From: an uncultured Acidimicrobiaceae bacterium
GTDB lineage: Bacteria > Actinomycetota > Acidimicrobiia > Acidimicrobiales > RAAP-2
Reading direction: 5' to 3'
NCBI GenBank assembly: GCA_903894295.1
Contig: CAITPI010000063.1
Coordinates: 1-41,414, forward strand
DNA length: 41,414 nt
Position 1 is the first letter of the stretch. Each line of letters begins with the position of its first letter. The position numbers and the translations under genes were made by a program. The notes beneath the pieces were generated by a model. It saw only the letters and a list, made by a program, of their open reading frames with translations. It searched no databases and had not been told where the DNA came from. This document shows positions 1 to 6,871 of this stretch, piece after piece.

Positions 1-39
1 GCCACCCGGGACATCCACCAGACAGCCACCCGGGACATC
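1..39. repeat. 15-bp direct repeat, 24-bp period, at window edge
   Basis: The 15-mer GCCACCCGGGACATC occurs at 1-15 and again at 25-39, so the period is 24 bp, a multiple of three. All that lies beyond is cut off by the window, so it may be the end of a longer repeat array or of a repetitive coding sequence. No reading frame here can be assigned with confidence. Confidence 0.6.
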
Positions 40-87
40 GAGGACCTTCGTCCGTCTCCGGATGGACAGCTTCGTCATACTGGTGAC

Positions 88-1188
88 ATGCCTGTCGCCC
101 GCAGAAGGACGTCGTCTTCCTGGCTCGGTCTCGTCGAGGAGGCGTTCCGCAGCCGTCAACGTCGGTTCCAGCCAACGCGATCGGTCGTGGGAGCGACGAC
201 CACCATCATCCCCCTCGCCGTTGGCCTCGCCGCCGGTCGACCCACCTTGGGTCTCTTTGCCAGTTTGGGCTCGCTCAACGTGGCGCTCGAACACGGATCG
301 GGAACCCGGCGGGACCGGCTGAGATGGGGCTGCTTCGTCCTCGTCGGCTCGAGCCTGTCGGTCCTTTTCGCCACGTGGGTCGAACCGTGGGCCTGGGCCA
401 GCGTGGTCGTCGCCTTCGCCTGGATCGCGTTGTGGACCATGTTCCGCAGCACCGGGTCCCTCGGAGCCGGCATCGCCTTCATCGTCAGTGCCGTCTTTGT
501 GATCGCCAACGGACAGCCCGGCGGCGCCTCGGAAGGGGTTGTCCGCACCATCGTCTTCGCCGCCGGAGGCCTGATGGCGCTGGTTGTCTTCGCGGCGCCA
601 CGGGGTTGGGGCTTTGAGAGGACCGACGATCCGGCCGCGTCCGGCCAACCCATCGTGCGCCAGGTGTGGAACGGCCTGGCGACGGCATGGACCACCCACC
701 GCCAGCTCGCCATCTACGCGCTCGCCTTGGGCGCCGTGGTCGCCACTTCGACCGGCCTCTACCGTCAGTTTTCCCATCTCGCCGAGGGCTACTGGATCCC
801 CCTTGCCGCCCTGGCGGTACTCCAACCCGACGAGCACGGCACCCGGCTGAAGGCCATCCAGCGGTCGTTCGGCACACTGGTCGGGATCGCCCTGGCCGCC
901 GGCCTCCTCCTGCTCAGCCACAACCAGGCTGTCCTCGTGGCCGGTGTCTTCGTGGCCGCCCTGGCGCTGTTCGGCGCCAAGGACATCGGGTACCACTGGT
1001 TCGTCGCATTCCTGACGCCCACCGTGATCATGATGTTGGCCGCCTCGGGAGCCAACGGGACGGCCCTGTTGGGCCCCCGGTTGTTCAACAACTTCTGTGG
1101 CATGGTTCTCGCCCTCCTTGCCGCCCTGCTGTTCGGGTTCGTGCGGAAGCTCGTCAGGCGCCACCGGACGGATCGGGCCAGACCCTGA
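88..1188 (+). CDS. FUSC-family membrane transporter (aromatic acid exporter-like)
   Basis: A 366-aa integral membrane protein. It has two blocks of hydrophobic helices, roughly residues 30-170 and 205-350, separated by a polar segment. This two-fold arrangement, and phrases such as AEGYWIPLAALAVLQPDEHGTRLKAIQRS-like residues around 235-260, match the FUSC/YccS/ArAE superfamily of putative exporters of aromatic acids or other organic anions; the substrate cannot be read from sequence. It is shorter than the 649-aa FUSC protein encoded at 6872-8821. The start ATG is 6 nt after a CATACT hexamer (76-81) and has no Shine-Dalgarno sequence, which suggests a leaderless mRNA. The frame is open to the window edge upstream, so a longer protein is not excluded. 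Confidence 0.8.
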   Translation: MPVARRRTSSSWLGLVEEAFRSRQRRFQPTRSVVGATTTIIPLAVGLAAGRPTLGLFASLGSLNVALEHGSGTRRDRLRWGCFVLVGSSLSVLFATWVEPWAWASVVVAFAWIALWTMFRSTGSLGAGIAFIVSAVFVIANGQPGGASEGVVRTIVFAAGGLMALVVFAAPRGWGFERTDDPAASGQPIVRQVWNGLATAWTTHRQLAIYALALGAVVATSTGLYRQFSHLAEGYWIPLAALAVLQPDEHGTRLKAIQRSFGTLVGIALAAGLLLLSHNQAVLVAGVFVAALALFGAKDIGYHWFVAFLTPTVIMMLAASGANGTALLGPRLFNNFCGMVLALLAALLFGFVRKLVRRHRTDRARP

Positions 1189-1206
1189 CCGGTGGGCATC
1201 ACCCTC

Positions 1207-1235
1207 TGGACAATCGAACATACGTTCGATACTGT
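1207..1235 (+). promoter_or_regulatory. SOS promoter with LexA box filling the -35/-10 spacer
   Basis: TGGACA (1207-1212) and TACTGT (1230-1235) are separated by 17 bp. The spacer holds TCGAACATACGTTCGA at 1214-1229, an exact match to the actinobacterial LexA box TCGAAC-N4-GTTCGA. LexA bound there would occlude both promoter elements. Only 7 nt separate the -10 element from the ATG at 1243, so the transcript should be leaderless. What is seen is the motif and spacing; LexA control is inferred from the known consensus. Confidence 0.85.
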
Positions 1236-1242
1236 CCCCTTC

Positions 1243-1491
1243 ATGCTCTACGAAGTCGACGTCACCCTCGCCAAACCCCTCGACGACGAGAACCGACGGT
1301 TCCTCGAGGCGGTCCAACGGTCGGCCAACCGGGTGGTGCGGTTCAGTGGCAGCGAACGGTCCATCCGGTTGACCATCAGCGTGGCCGGCCTGAGTCGGGA
1401 CGACGCCGTTCGGGCGGCCGCCCGGGAGGTGGCGTCCATCTTTCCGGCCAGCGACGACGAGAAGTACTCCGAACCGCGTCTCAGCGCCTGA
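1243..1491 (+). CDS. Small protein of unknown function, predicted SOS-induced
   Basis: An 82-aa soluble, mixed-charge protein beginning MLYEVDVTLAKPLDDENRRF. I do not recognise a family. The sequence suggests alternating beta strands and helices (a beta strand at residues 1-9, a helix about 14-28, a strand about 38-47, a helix about 51-65), as in a small ferredoxin-like alpha/beta fold. There are no cysteines and no membrane segment. The open frame extends 17 codons upstream to an ATG at 1192, but that stretch contains the promoter and LexA box, so the ATG at 1243 is chosen. It stands alone as a transcription unit. The upstream LexA box predicts induction by DNA damage; no function is claimed. 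Confidence 0.8.
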   Translation: MLYEVDVTLAKPLDDENRRFLEAVQRSANRVVRFSGSERSIRLTISVAGLSRDDAVRAAAREVASIFPASDDEKYSEPRLSA

Positions 1492-1519
1492 GGGGTCGCC
1501 GGAACCGGACCGATGGCCC

Positions 1520-1643
1520 TAGGATTTCCTCCATGCCTCCCTGGAGAACCCCCTTTGGCCGGGCGGCTTTCCGGTTCGACCGCACACTCCGGATGGGCCC
1601 CAATGCGGCCCGTCGCCGGCGAATGGCTCCGGGGCCCTCGTGA
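1520..1643 (+). CDS. 36-aa leaderless micro-ORF coupled to the sulfotransferase
   Basis: TAGGAT (1520-1525) is followed after 7 nt by ATG at 1533. The ORF runs 36 codons to a TGA at 1641-1643; the coding part is 1533-1643 and the listed span includes the -10-like hexamer. The product is very basic, starting MPPWRTPFGRAAFRFDRTLR and containing an RRRR run. Its stop overlaps the GTG of the next gene as GTGA, the typical geometry for translational coupling. It may be a leader peptide whose translation delivers ribosomes to the sulfotransferase start, which has no visible Shine-Dalgarno sequence. No known family; it could be chance. Confidence 0.45.
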
Positions 1644-2767
1644 CGCCGGCCGAAGTCGTTCCGCCGACTCCCGCCGGCGGGGAACCGTCTGCCGGTTTGC
1701 GGCCATGGCTGCTCGTCGCCGGTTGTCACCGCAGCGGCACGTCAGCGATCACCGGTGCGCTGGTGGCCCTCGGCCTGCAGGGGGTCGACGAAAGCGACCG
1801 GATTGACGCCCTGGAGTCGAACGCGGAGCACTGGGAGAGCCTGAGCGTTGCCCTGTTCAACGAATCGCTGCTGCTCGGCCATGACGGCACCTGGGATGCC
1901 CCACCGGACGACGGGGAACTTCCCCGTCAGGCATCCGGAGCCGAGCAGGGTCGTCTGGACACCATGCTCTCGAAGGCGTATCCCGGTCCGGAGCCCGGGG
2001 TCCTGAAGGACCCCCGGATCTCGCTGCTGCTCCCCTTCTGGCGGTCGGTTCTGGGTGGTCACCTCGCTGCGGTGTGGATCTGGCGTTCCCCCCAGGCCGT
2101 CGCACTCTCCCTCGAGCGCCGGGACTCCCTGCCCGTAGAGAACGGGCTGGCCCTCTGGGACCACTACGTCCGGTCCACCGCCCTCGGTCTCGATGGCCTG
2201 CCGGTCTACGTCCTGCGCTACGAAGACGTCATCGAGGAACCCGACGCGACCCTCGCCCTCCTGGCCCGATGGTTGGAGGACCAGACCGGTCTCTCCCCCG
2301 GGGCGACACCACGACTCGACGAGGCGGTGTCCTCCCTCGACCCCGGACTCCGCCACCAGCGGCCGCCGGCCGACCAACCCGTGCCCGAGACGATCCTCCA
2401 TACCGTCGCCTGGCTGGAGGACCACGGAGGTGCCCACGATGCGTGGTCGGCCCGGCCCCCTGATGCCGTCGACAGCCATCTGGCTTCGTTGATCTCCGCC
2501 CGACGGCAACTGGCGCCGCTCGTGCGCCGGCAACTGGCGCCGCTCGTGCGCCGGACAAACGAGCTCGAAGAAGAAGTGCGGGCGCTGCAACGTGAGCGGG
2601 CCGGATCGGCTGCCGAGATCGCCCGGTTGCACGAGGCGTTGGCTGAGTGTCGGCGCGACCTTGATGCCGAGCGTCGGGTCACCCGCCAAATGACCCGCTC
2701 GGCGAGTTGGAAGATCACCCGACCCCTGCGCGCTGCCGGGGCGTTTCGCCCACGCCGGCCGGGCTGA
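1640..2767 (+). CDS. PAPS-dependent sulfotransferase family protein with coiled-coil tail
   Basis: A 375-aa protein. Residues 24-35 (LLVAGCHRSGTS) form the 5'-phosphosulfate-binding loop of the sulfotransferase family. A second motif, IWRSPQAVALSL around residue 147, fits the 3'-phosphate-binding segment, and YVLRYEDVIEEP is the usual downstream signature. The enzyme should transfer sulfate from PAPS to a hydroxyl or amine of an unknown acceptor. After about residue 290 the protein becomes a charged heptad-like coiled coil (NELEEEVRALQRERAGSAAE), an unusual extension. The coiled coil is preceded by an exact in-frame octapeptide duplication, RQLAPLVR twice. GTG at 1640 is the only start that keeps the P-loop and overlaps the preceding micro-ORF by 4 nt. 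Confidence 0.8.
   Translation: MTPAEVVPPTPAGGEPSAGLRPWLLVAGCHRSGTSAITGALVALGLQGVDESDRIDALESNAEHWESLSVALFNESLLLGHDGTWDAPPDDGELPRQASGAEQGRLDTMLSKAYPGPEPGVLKDPRISLLLPFWRSVLGGHLAAVWIWRSPQAVALSLERRDSLPVENGLALWDHYVRSTALGLDGLPVYVLRYEDVIEEPDATLALLARWLEDQTGLSPGATPRLDEAVSSLDPGLRHQRPPADQPVPETILHTVAWLEDHGGAHDAWSARPPDAVDSHLASLISARRQLAPLVRRQLAPLVRRTNELEEEVRALQRERAGSAAEIARLHEALAECRRDLDAERRVTRQMTRSASWKITRPLRAAGAFRPRRPG
2504..2551 (+). repeat. Perfect 24-bp tandem duplication inside the sulfotransferase gene
   Basis: Two identical 24-bp units, 2504-2527 and 2528-2551, each encode RQLAPLVR; the first three bases of a third unit follow. The identity at synonymous positions points to a recent duplication or an actively variable tract at the junction of catalytic domain and coiled coil. 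Confidence 0.9.
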
Positions 2768-2898
2768 TCCCACGTCACTTCCCACAAGGGCGGCCGGGAC
2801 TTCCACCACGTTGATCTTCCAACCCTCTACGATCCCGGAGGTCGCCGGTCCCTGTTTCCGGGGCCGTCCGGCATCCGGCAAACCCCGAGGTCGATCCA

Positions 2899-3621
2899 GT
2901 GAGCCCTGACAGCCCTTCCAACCAACATCCCGACGCCAGGACCGTCTCTCCCGGTCCCGATGCTGCCGAAGAGTTGCCCGACGAGGCCCGGGGTCTCCAT
3001 CCCATCCGGCTCGTTCCCTTTGTCGCCGTTGTCATCGTCATCGATGTCGTCGACCTGGTCCTGACCTTCCGGCTCCACAAGGTCCTGAACGCCAACACCG
3101 CCCTCAATCACTCCGCCGACATCATCAGCTGGACCGCCAACATCGTCTTTGCCGCCCTGCTCATCTTCGCCGTCGGCACGGTGATCGCCTCCCGCCGCAA
3201 GACACCGCACATCGCCCTGCCGGTGATGGTTACCTACCTGTCCGTTGCCACCGTGAACGTCCTGATCAACATCGGCACCCTGGTGGTGGCGCCCAACCTC
3301 GGAAAGGTCAGCCAGAACGGGCTCATCCTGGATCTGGCTCTGTCGATCACGGCCATCACGCTCGTCTACTCGCTCTGGTACCAGATCGCCGACACCCATC
3401 TGAAGGGAGGCGCCCTCGACTTCCCGCCCAACATGGCCGATCCGGAGGCACCTCCCAACTGGTTCGACTACCTGGCGGTTTCGTTCTTCACCACCTCCAC
3501 GTTCGGACCCACCCTGGAGGGAGTTCGAACCCGGCCGGCCAAGGCCATCATGATGTCCCAGACCGGCCTGTCCCTCATCGTGCTGGTCGTGCTGGTCGCC
3601 CGGATCGTCAAGACCGGTTGA
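2899..3621 (+). CDS. Membrane protein with potassium-channel-like pore segment
   Basis: A 240-aa protein with a proline-rich cytoplasmic N terminus (residues 1-35) and about five hydrophobic helices. The C-terminal part reads as a pore helix, selectivity-loop-like segment and inner helix: YLAVSFFTTSTFGPT, then a basic linker and LSLIVLVVLVARIV. This resembles the two-TM ion channel/DUF1345 arrangement, with TTSTFGP where a K+ channel has TTVGYGD. Because the GYG filter is absent, potassium selectivity cannot be assumed. The start is GTG at 2899, with GAGG about 9 nt upstream. It probably belongs to the plus-strand run after the sulfotransferase, but 131 bp separate them. Confidence 0.65.
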   Translation: MSPDSPSNQHPDARTVSPGPDAAEELPDEARGLHPIRLVPFVAVVIVIDVVDLVLTFRLHKVLNANTALNHSADIISWTANIVFAALLIFAVGTVIASRRKTPHIALPVMVTYLSVATVNVLINIGTLVVAPNLGKVSQNGLILDLALSITAITLVYSLWYQIADTHLKGGALDFPPNMADPEAPPNWFDYLAVSFFTTSTFGPTLEGVRTRPAKAIMMSQTGLSLIVLVVLVARIVKTG

Positions 3622-3660
3622 CCACCGGTCTCCCGACCACGGATTTCCCCGACCGGGCCG

Positions 3661-3675
3661 GGGCCAAGGTGGCCC
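3661..3675 (+). terminator. Terminator-like hairpin after the pore-like gene
   Basis: GGGCCA / AGG / TGGCCC forms a 6-bp perfect stem about 40 bp after the stop at 3621. There is no T-run, as is common in high-GC actinobacteria, so this is only a candidate. Confidence 0.35.
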
Positions 3676-3880
3676 GTTCCACCGTCGCCGACGCCACGAC
3701 GGGCCAGGCGGTAGGGTGCCCGCCGGTACGGATTTGTCGGAGGAATCCAGGCCAGCCACCCAACCACCGGAACCGCGTTCCCTGAAGTCCCACCCGAGGC
3801 GGTTACCTCACCCGTGGACCAACCGGGGAACGGGTGGACCGAATACTCCGGGTAACCCTAAACACCGAGAAAGAGAAGCC

Positions 3881-5419
3881 ATGCACGTTCCGTTCAATGT
3901 CCGCGACTTCCTCGACCGGGCCACCTTCTCCTACGGCAACCGGACGGCTCTCGTCGACGAGCCCGTCCAGGTGGCCGAACCGTGGGAACCGCTCACCTTC
4001 TCCCAACTGGCCACCCGGGCCCGGGCCCAGGCGGCCGGCCTCGACCGGCTGGGCATCGCCCCCGGCGAGCGGGTGGCCATCGTGTCCCAGAACTCCGCCC
4101 GCCTGCTCACGTCCTTCTATGGTGTCAGTGGCTGGGGCCGGATTCTCGTCCCCATCAACTTCCGTCTGGCTCCGGCCGAAGTCGGATTCATCGTTGAACA
4201 CTCCGGAGCATCGGTGCTGCTGATCGACCCGGAACTCGAGGAGTCACTGGCCGGGATCGGACCGTCGCGCCGCTACGTCCTCGGAACCGACTCCGACGCC
4301 GAACTCTTTCCCCACGACGGGCCCGACCCGGCTCCCTGGGCCTCGGACGAGGACGCCACGGCCACCATCAACTACACCTCGGGCACCACGGCCCGGCCCA
4401 AGGGGGTGCAACTCACCCACCGCAACTGCTGGTTGAACGCCGCCCTGTTCGGCTGGCACCTCGGTGTCTCCGACCGGGACGTCTACCTCCACACCTTGCC
4501 CATGTTCCACGCCAACGGTTGGGGCATGCCGTGGGCCACGGTCGGCATGGCCGTGCCCCAGATCGTGCTGCGCAAGGTGGACGGGGCAGAGATCCTCCGT
4601 CGGGTGGAGCGTCACGGGGTGACGCTGATGTGTGCGGCACCGGCCGTCGTGAACTCCGTGCTCGATGCTGCCCAGGACTGGCCGGGCGAGATTCCCGGCC
4701 GGGGCACCACCCGCGTGGTGGTGGCCGGCGCCCCGCCGCCCAGTCGGACCATCGAACGCATCGAACGGGAGCTGGGCTGGCAGTTCAACCAGATCTACGG
4801 CCTGACCGAAACATCACCGTTGCTCACCGTGAACCGCACCCGACCGGAATGGGACGACCTGGGAGGCGACCAGCGGGCCCGGAAGCTGATGCGGGCCGGC
4901 GCCCCGGCCATCGGCACCGAGATCATCATCGACCCCGAAGGTGAGGTTCTGGCCCGCTCCAACACGGTCCTCGAGAGCTACTGGAACCAGCCTGAAGCCA
5001 CCGAGGCGGCGCTCGATGGTGGCTGGTTCCACACCGGGGACGGCGGGCTGCTGGACGACGAAGGTCACCTTTCCATCCTGGACCGGAAGAAGGACGTGAT
5101 CATCACCGGGGGTGAGAACGTGTCGTCCATCGAGGTCGAAGATGCCCTGTTCTCGATGCCCGGTGTCACCGAGGTGGCGGTCATCGGCGTTCCGGACGAC
5201 AAGTGGGGCGAAAAGGTTCTGGCGCTGGTGGTGGCGGACGAAGGCGCCGACCTGGACGAAGCGTCGGTCATCGCCTACTGCAAGACCCAGTTGGCCGGCT
5301 ACAAGTGCCCCAAGGCCGTCGAGTTCCGCTCGTCCCTCGCCCGGACCGCCACCGGCAAGCTCCAGAAGTTCGTGCTTCGTGCCCCCTACTGGGAGGGCCG
5401 GGAACGTCAGGTCAACTGA
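3881..5419 (+). CDS. Long-chain fatty-acid (acyl)-CoA synthetase, FadD-like
   Basis: A 512-aa ANL-superfamily adenylate-forming enzyme that activates a carboxylic acid with ATP and joins it to CoA. Motifs in order: YTSGTTARPKG near residue 165 (AMP/phosphate loop, with the usual second Gly replaced by Ala), GLTETSPL near 307, GDGGLLDDEGHLSILDRKKD near 387 (hinge region), and TATGKLQKF near the C terminus, which carries the catalytic Lys. The acid substrate is unknown; medium- or long-chain fatty acids are typical. The frame is open 55 codons further upstream, but the ATG at 3881 has a purine-rich GAGAAAGAGAAG sequence and begins exactly where family members do. The 259-bp gap upstream holds a weak hairpin and no recognised gene. 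Confidence 0.9.
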   Translation: MHVPFNVRDFLDRATFSYGNRTALVDEPVQVAEPWEPLTFSQLATRARAQAAGLDRLGIAPGERVAIVSQNSARLLTSFYGVSGWGRILVPINFRLAPAEVGFIVEHSGASVLLIDPELEESLAGIGPSRRYVLGTDSDAELFPHDGPDPAPWASDEDATATINYTSGTTARPKGVQLTHRNCWLNAALFGWHLGVSDRDVYLHTLPMFHANGWGMPWATVGMAVPQIVLRKVDGAEILRRVERHGVTLMCAAPAVVNSVLDAAQDWPGEIPGRGTTRVVVAGAPPPSRTIERIERELGWQFNQIYGLTETSPLLTVNRTRPEWDDLGGDQRARKLMRAGAPAIGTEIIIDPEGEVLARSNTVLESYWNQPEATEAALDGGWFHTGDGGLLDDEGHLSILDRKKDVIITGGENVSSIEVEDALFSMPGVTEVAVIGVPDDKWGEKVLALVVADEGADLDEASVIAYCKTQLAGYKCPKAVEFRSSLARTATGKLQKFVLRAPYWEGRERQVN

Positions 5420-5594
5420 CCGGACGGGCGCTGGGTGGGGTCAGTCACCCCTTCGGACGCTCCGGCCTGACATCGAGCCCGGGCCACCGGCAGTTCCACT
5501 AACGTCTCCCTCGAACTCCCGGCCGACCGGTCAGGTGTTCTTGTCCCCTTTTCGTGCGGCACCGACGGCCGCCCGACCGGCCAAGGAGAAAACC

Positions 5595-6563
5595 GTGCAC
5601 ACCCGACTGACCGAACTGCTGGAGATCGAGTACCCCATCATGCTGGCCGGCATGGGAGGCGTGAGCTACCACCAGCTGGCCGCCGCCGTGTCCAATGCCG
5701 GTGGCATCGGGACCCTGGGCGCGGCGTCGATGTCGGCCACCACCATGGACGACGAGATGGCGAAGATGTCCGAACTGACCGACAAGCCGTGGGGCGTCGA
5801 CCTCCTCACGGCCATGCCGGGCGACATGGCCGCCCAGGTCCGGCGCATCATCGACGCCGGCGCCCGGATCTTCGTCGGAGCGCTCGGCGTACCCCGCGAG
5901 GTGATTGCCATGTGCCATGACGCCAACGTCCTGGTGGTGAACATGTGCGGTCGGGTCCAGCACGCTGTGGCCGCGGTCGAGGCGGGCTGTGACCTCGTGG
6001 TCGCCCAGGGAACCGAGGCGGGAGGACACACCGGCAAGGTTGCCACCATGCCGCTGGTCCCCCAGATCGTCGACGCCGTGGGCGACCGGGTGCCCGTCGT
6101 TGCCGCCGGTGGACTGTTCGACGGCCGGGGCCTGGCCGCCGCCCTGGCCCTCGGAGCCGACGGGGTGTGGCTCGGCACCCGGTTCATTGCCACCCCGGAG
6201 GCCCGGGTCTCCCTCGGCTACCACGATGCCCTGCTGGCCGCCGACGAGAGTCGCACCACGGTCTCCCGGGCCTACAGCGGCAAGCCCATGCGGGTGCTCG
6301 CCAACGAGTACACCGACCACTTCGACCGCCATCCCGACGAGCTCGAACCCTTCCCCCAGCAGATGATGCGCTCCATCACCGACGGCGCCCTGCACCTGCC
6401 CACCGGACCCGACGATCCCAACGTGGATCCGGCCCGGGAGTGCTACCCGGTCGGCCAGGGCGTAGGCGGAATCGACGAACTCTTCCCGGCGGCCGACATC
6501 GTGGCCCGACTGATGGAAGAGGCCGAAGCAGCCCTGGCGCGGGTCGACAAGCTCCGGGGCTGA
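5595..6563 (+). CDS. Nitronate monooxygenase / FabK-like flavin enzyme
   Basis: A 322-aa TIM-barrel FMN enzyme of the NMO/2-nitropropane dioxygenase/FabK family. It starts MHTRLTELLEIEYPIMLAGM, typical of the family, and carries GGIGTLGAASMS (phosphate/FMN side), VAQGTEAGGHTGK near residue 140 (the conserved AGGH), and AAGGLFDGRGLAAALALGADGVWLGTRF (FMN phosphate binding). It may oxidise nitronates or reduce enoyl thioesters. Following fadD, a role near fatty-acid metabolism is plausible but inferred. GTG at 5595 is preceded by AAGGAGAA (5583-5590), one of the few strong Shine-Dalgarno sites in the window. TAACGT at 5500-5505 could be a -10 for its own leadered transcript. Confidence 0.85.
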   Translation: MHTRLTELLEIEYPIMLAGMGGVSYHQLAAAVSNAGGIGTLGAASMSATTMDDEMAKMSELTDKPWGVDLLTAMPGDMAAQVRRIIDAGARIFVGALGVPREVIAMCHDANVLVVNMCGRVQHAVAAVEAGCDLVVAQGTEAGGHTGKVATMPLVPQIVDAVGDRVPVVAAGGLFDGRGLAAALALGADGVWLGTRFIATPEARVSLGYHDALLAADESRTTVSRAYSGKPMRVLANEYTDHFDRHPDELEPFPQQMMRSITDGALHLPTGPDDPNVDPARECYPVGQGVGGIDELFPAADIVARLMEEAEAALARVDKLRG

Positions 6564-6631
6564 GCCGGAATACCGGGGTGGCCGCAGGGTCTCCCCTCTG
6601 GCGTGTTCCACCCGATGTCTACCGTAACGTC

Positions 6632-6823
6632 ATGCGCGCCTTTCTCGCCGGTTGCTACCTCGTCGGGCTGACCATCCTGGGTCTCGCCACCCTGGACAGC
6701 CTCGTCCACGCGGACTGGGGAGCGTTCGGATCCCTCATGTTGCTCTTCGGCATCTTCTTTCCCAATCTGGCCCGGCAACACAAGCGGCGGGCGGAGCAGG
6801 CCGAACGCCGCAAGGTCGCCTAG
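6632..6823 (+). CDS. 63-aa single-span membrane protein, unknown
   Basis: A 63-aa protein with one or two hydrophobic segments, LAGCYLVGLTILGLATL and GSLMLLFGIFFPNL, followed by a basic tail ending ARQHKRRAEQAERRKVA. I recognise no family. The ATG lies 6 nt after TACCGT (6620-6625), so a leaderless mRNA is likely. A strong hairpin follows immediately, which supports it as a separate short transcription unit. Confidence 0.6.
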   Translation: MRAFLAGCYLVGLTILGLATLDSLVHADWGAFGSLMLLFGIFFPNLARQHKRRAEQAERRKVA

Positions 6824-6824
6824 T

Positions 6825-6843
6825 CCGCCCGGGATCCGGGCGG
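6825..6843. terminator. Bidirectional terminator-like hairpin between convergent genes
   Basis: CCGCCCGG / GAT / CCGGGCGG is a perfect 8-bp GC stem with a 3-nt loop. It begins 2 nt after the stop of the 63-aa gene and ends 28 bp before the stop of the convergent FUSC gene. Confidence 0.7.
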
Positions 6844-6871
6844 CTCGAACGGACCCTGGCCCAGAATTCCT

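Noticed and set aside
1-78. Minus-strand ORF starting at an ATG at 78 and leaving the window
   Set aside because: Only 26 codons visible, start overlaps the putative -10 of the FUSC gene, and no Shine-Dalgarno.
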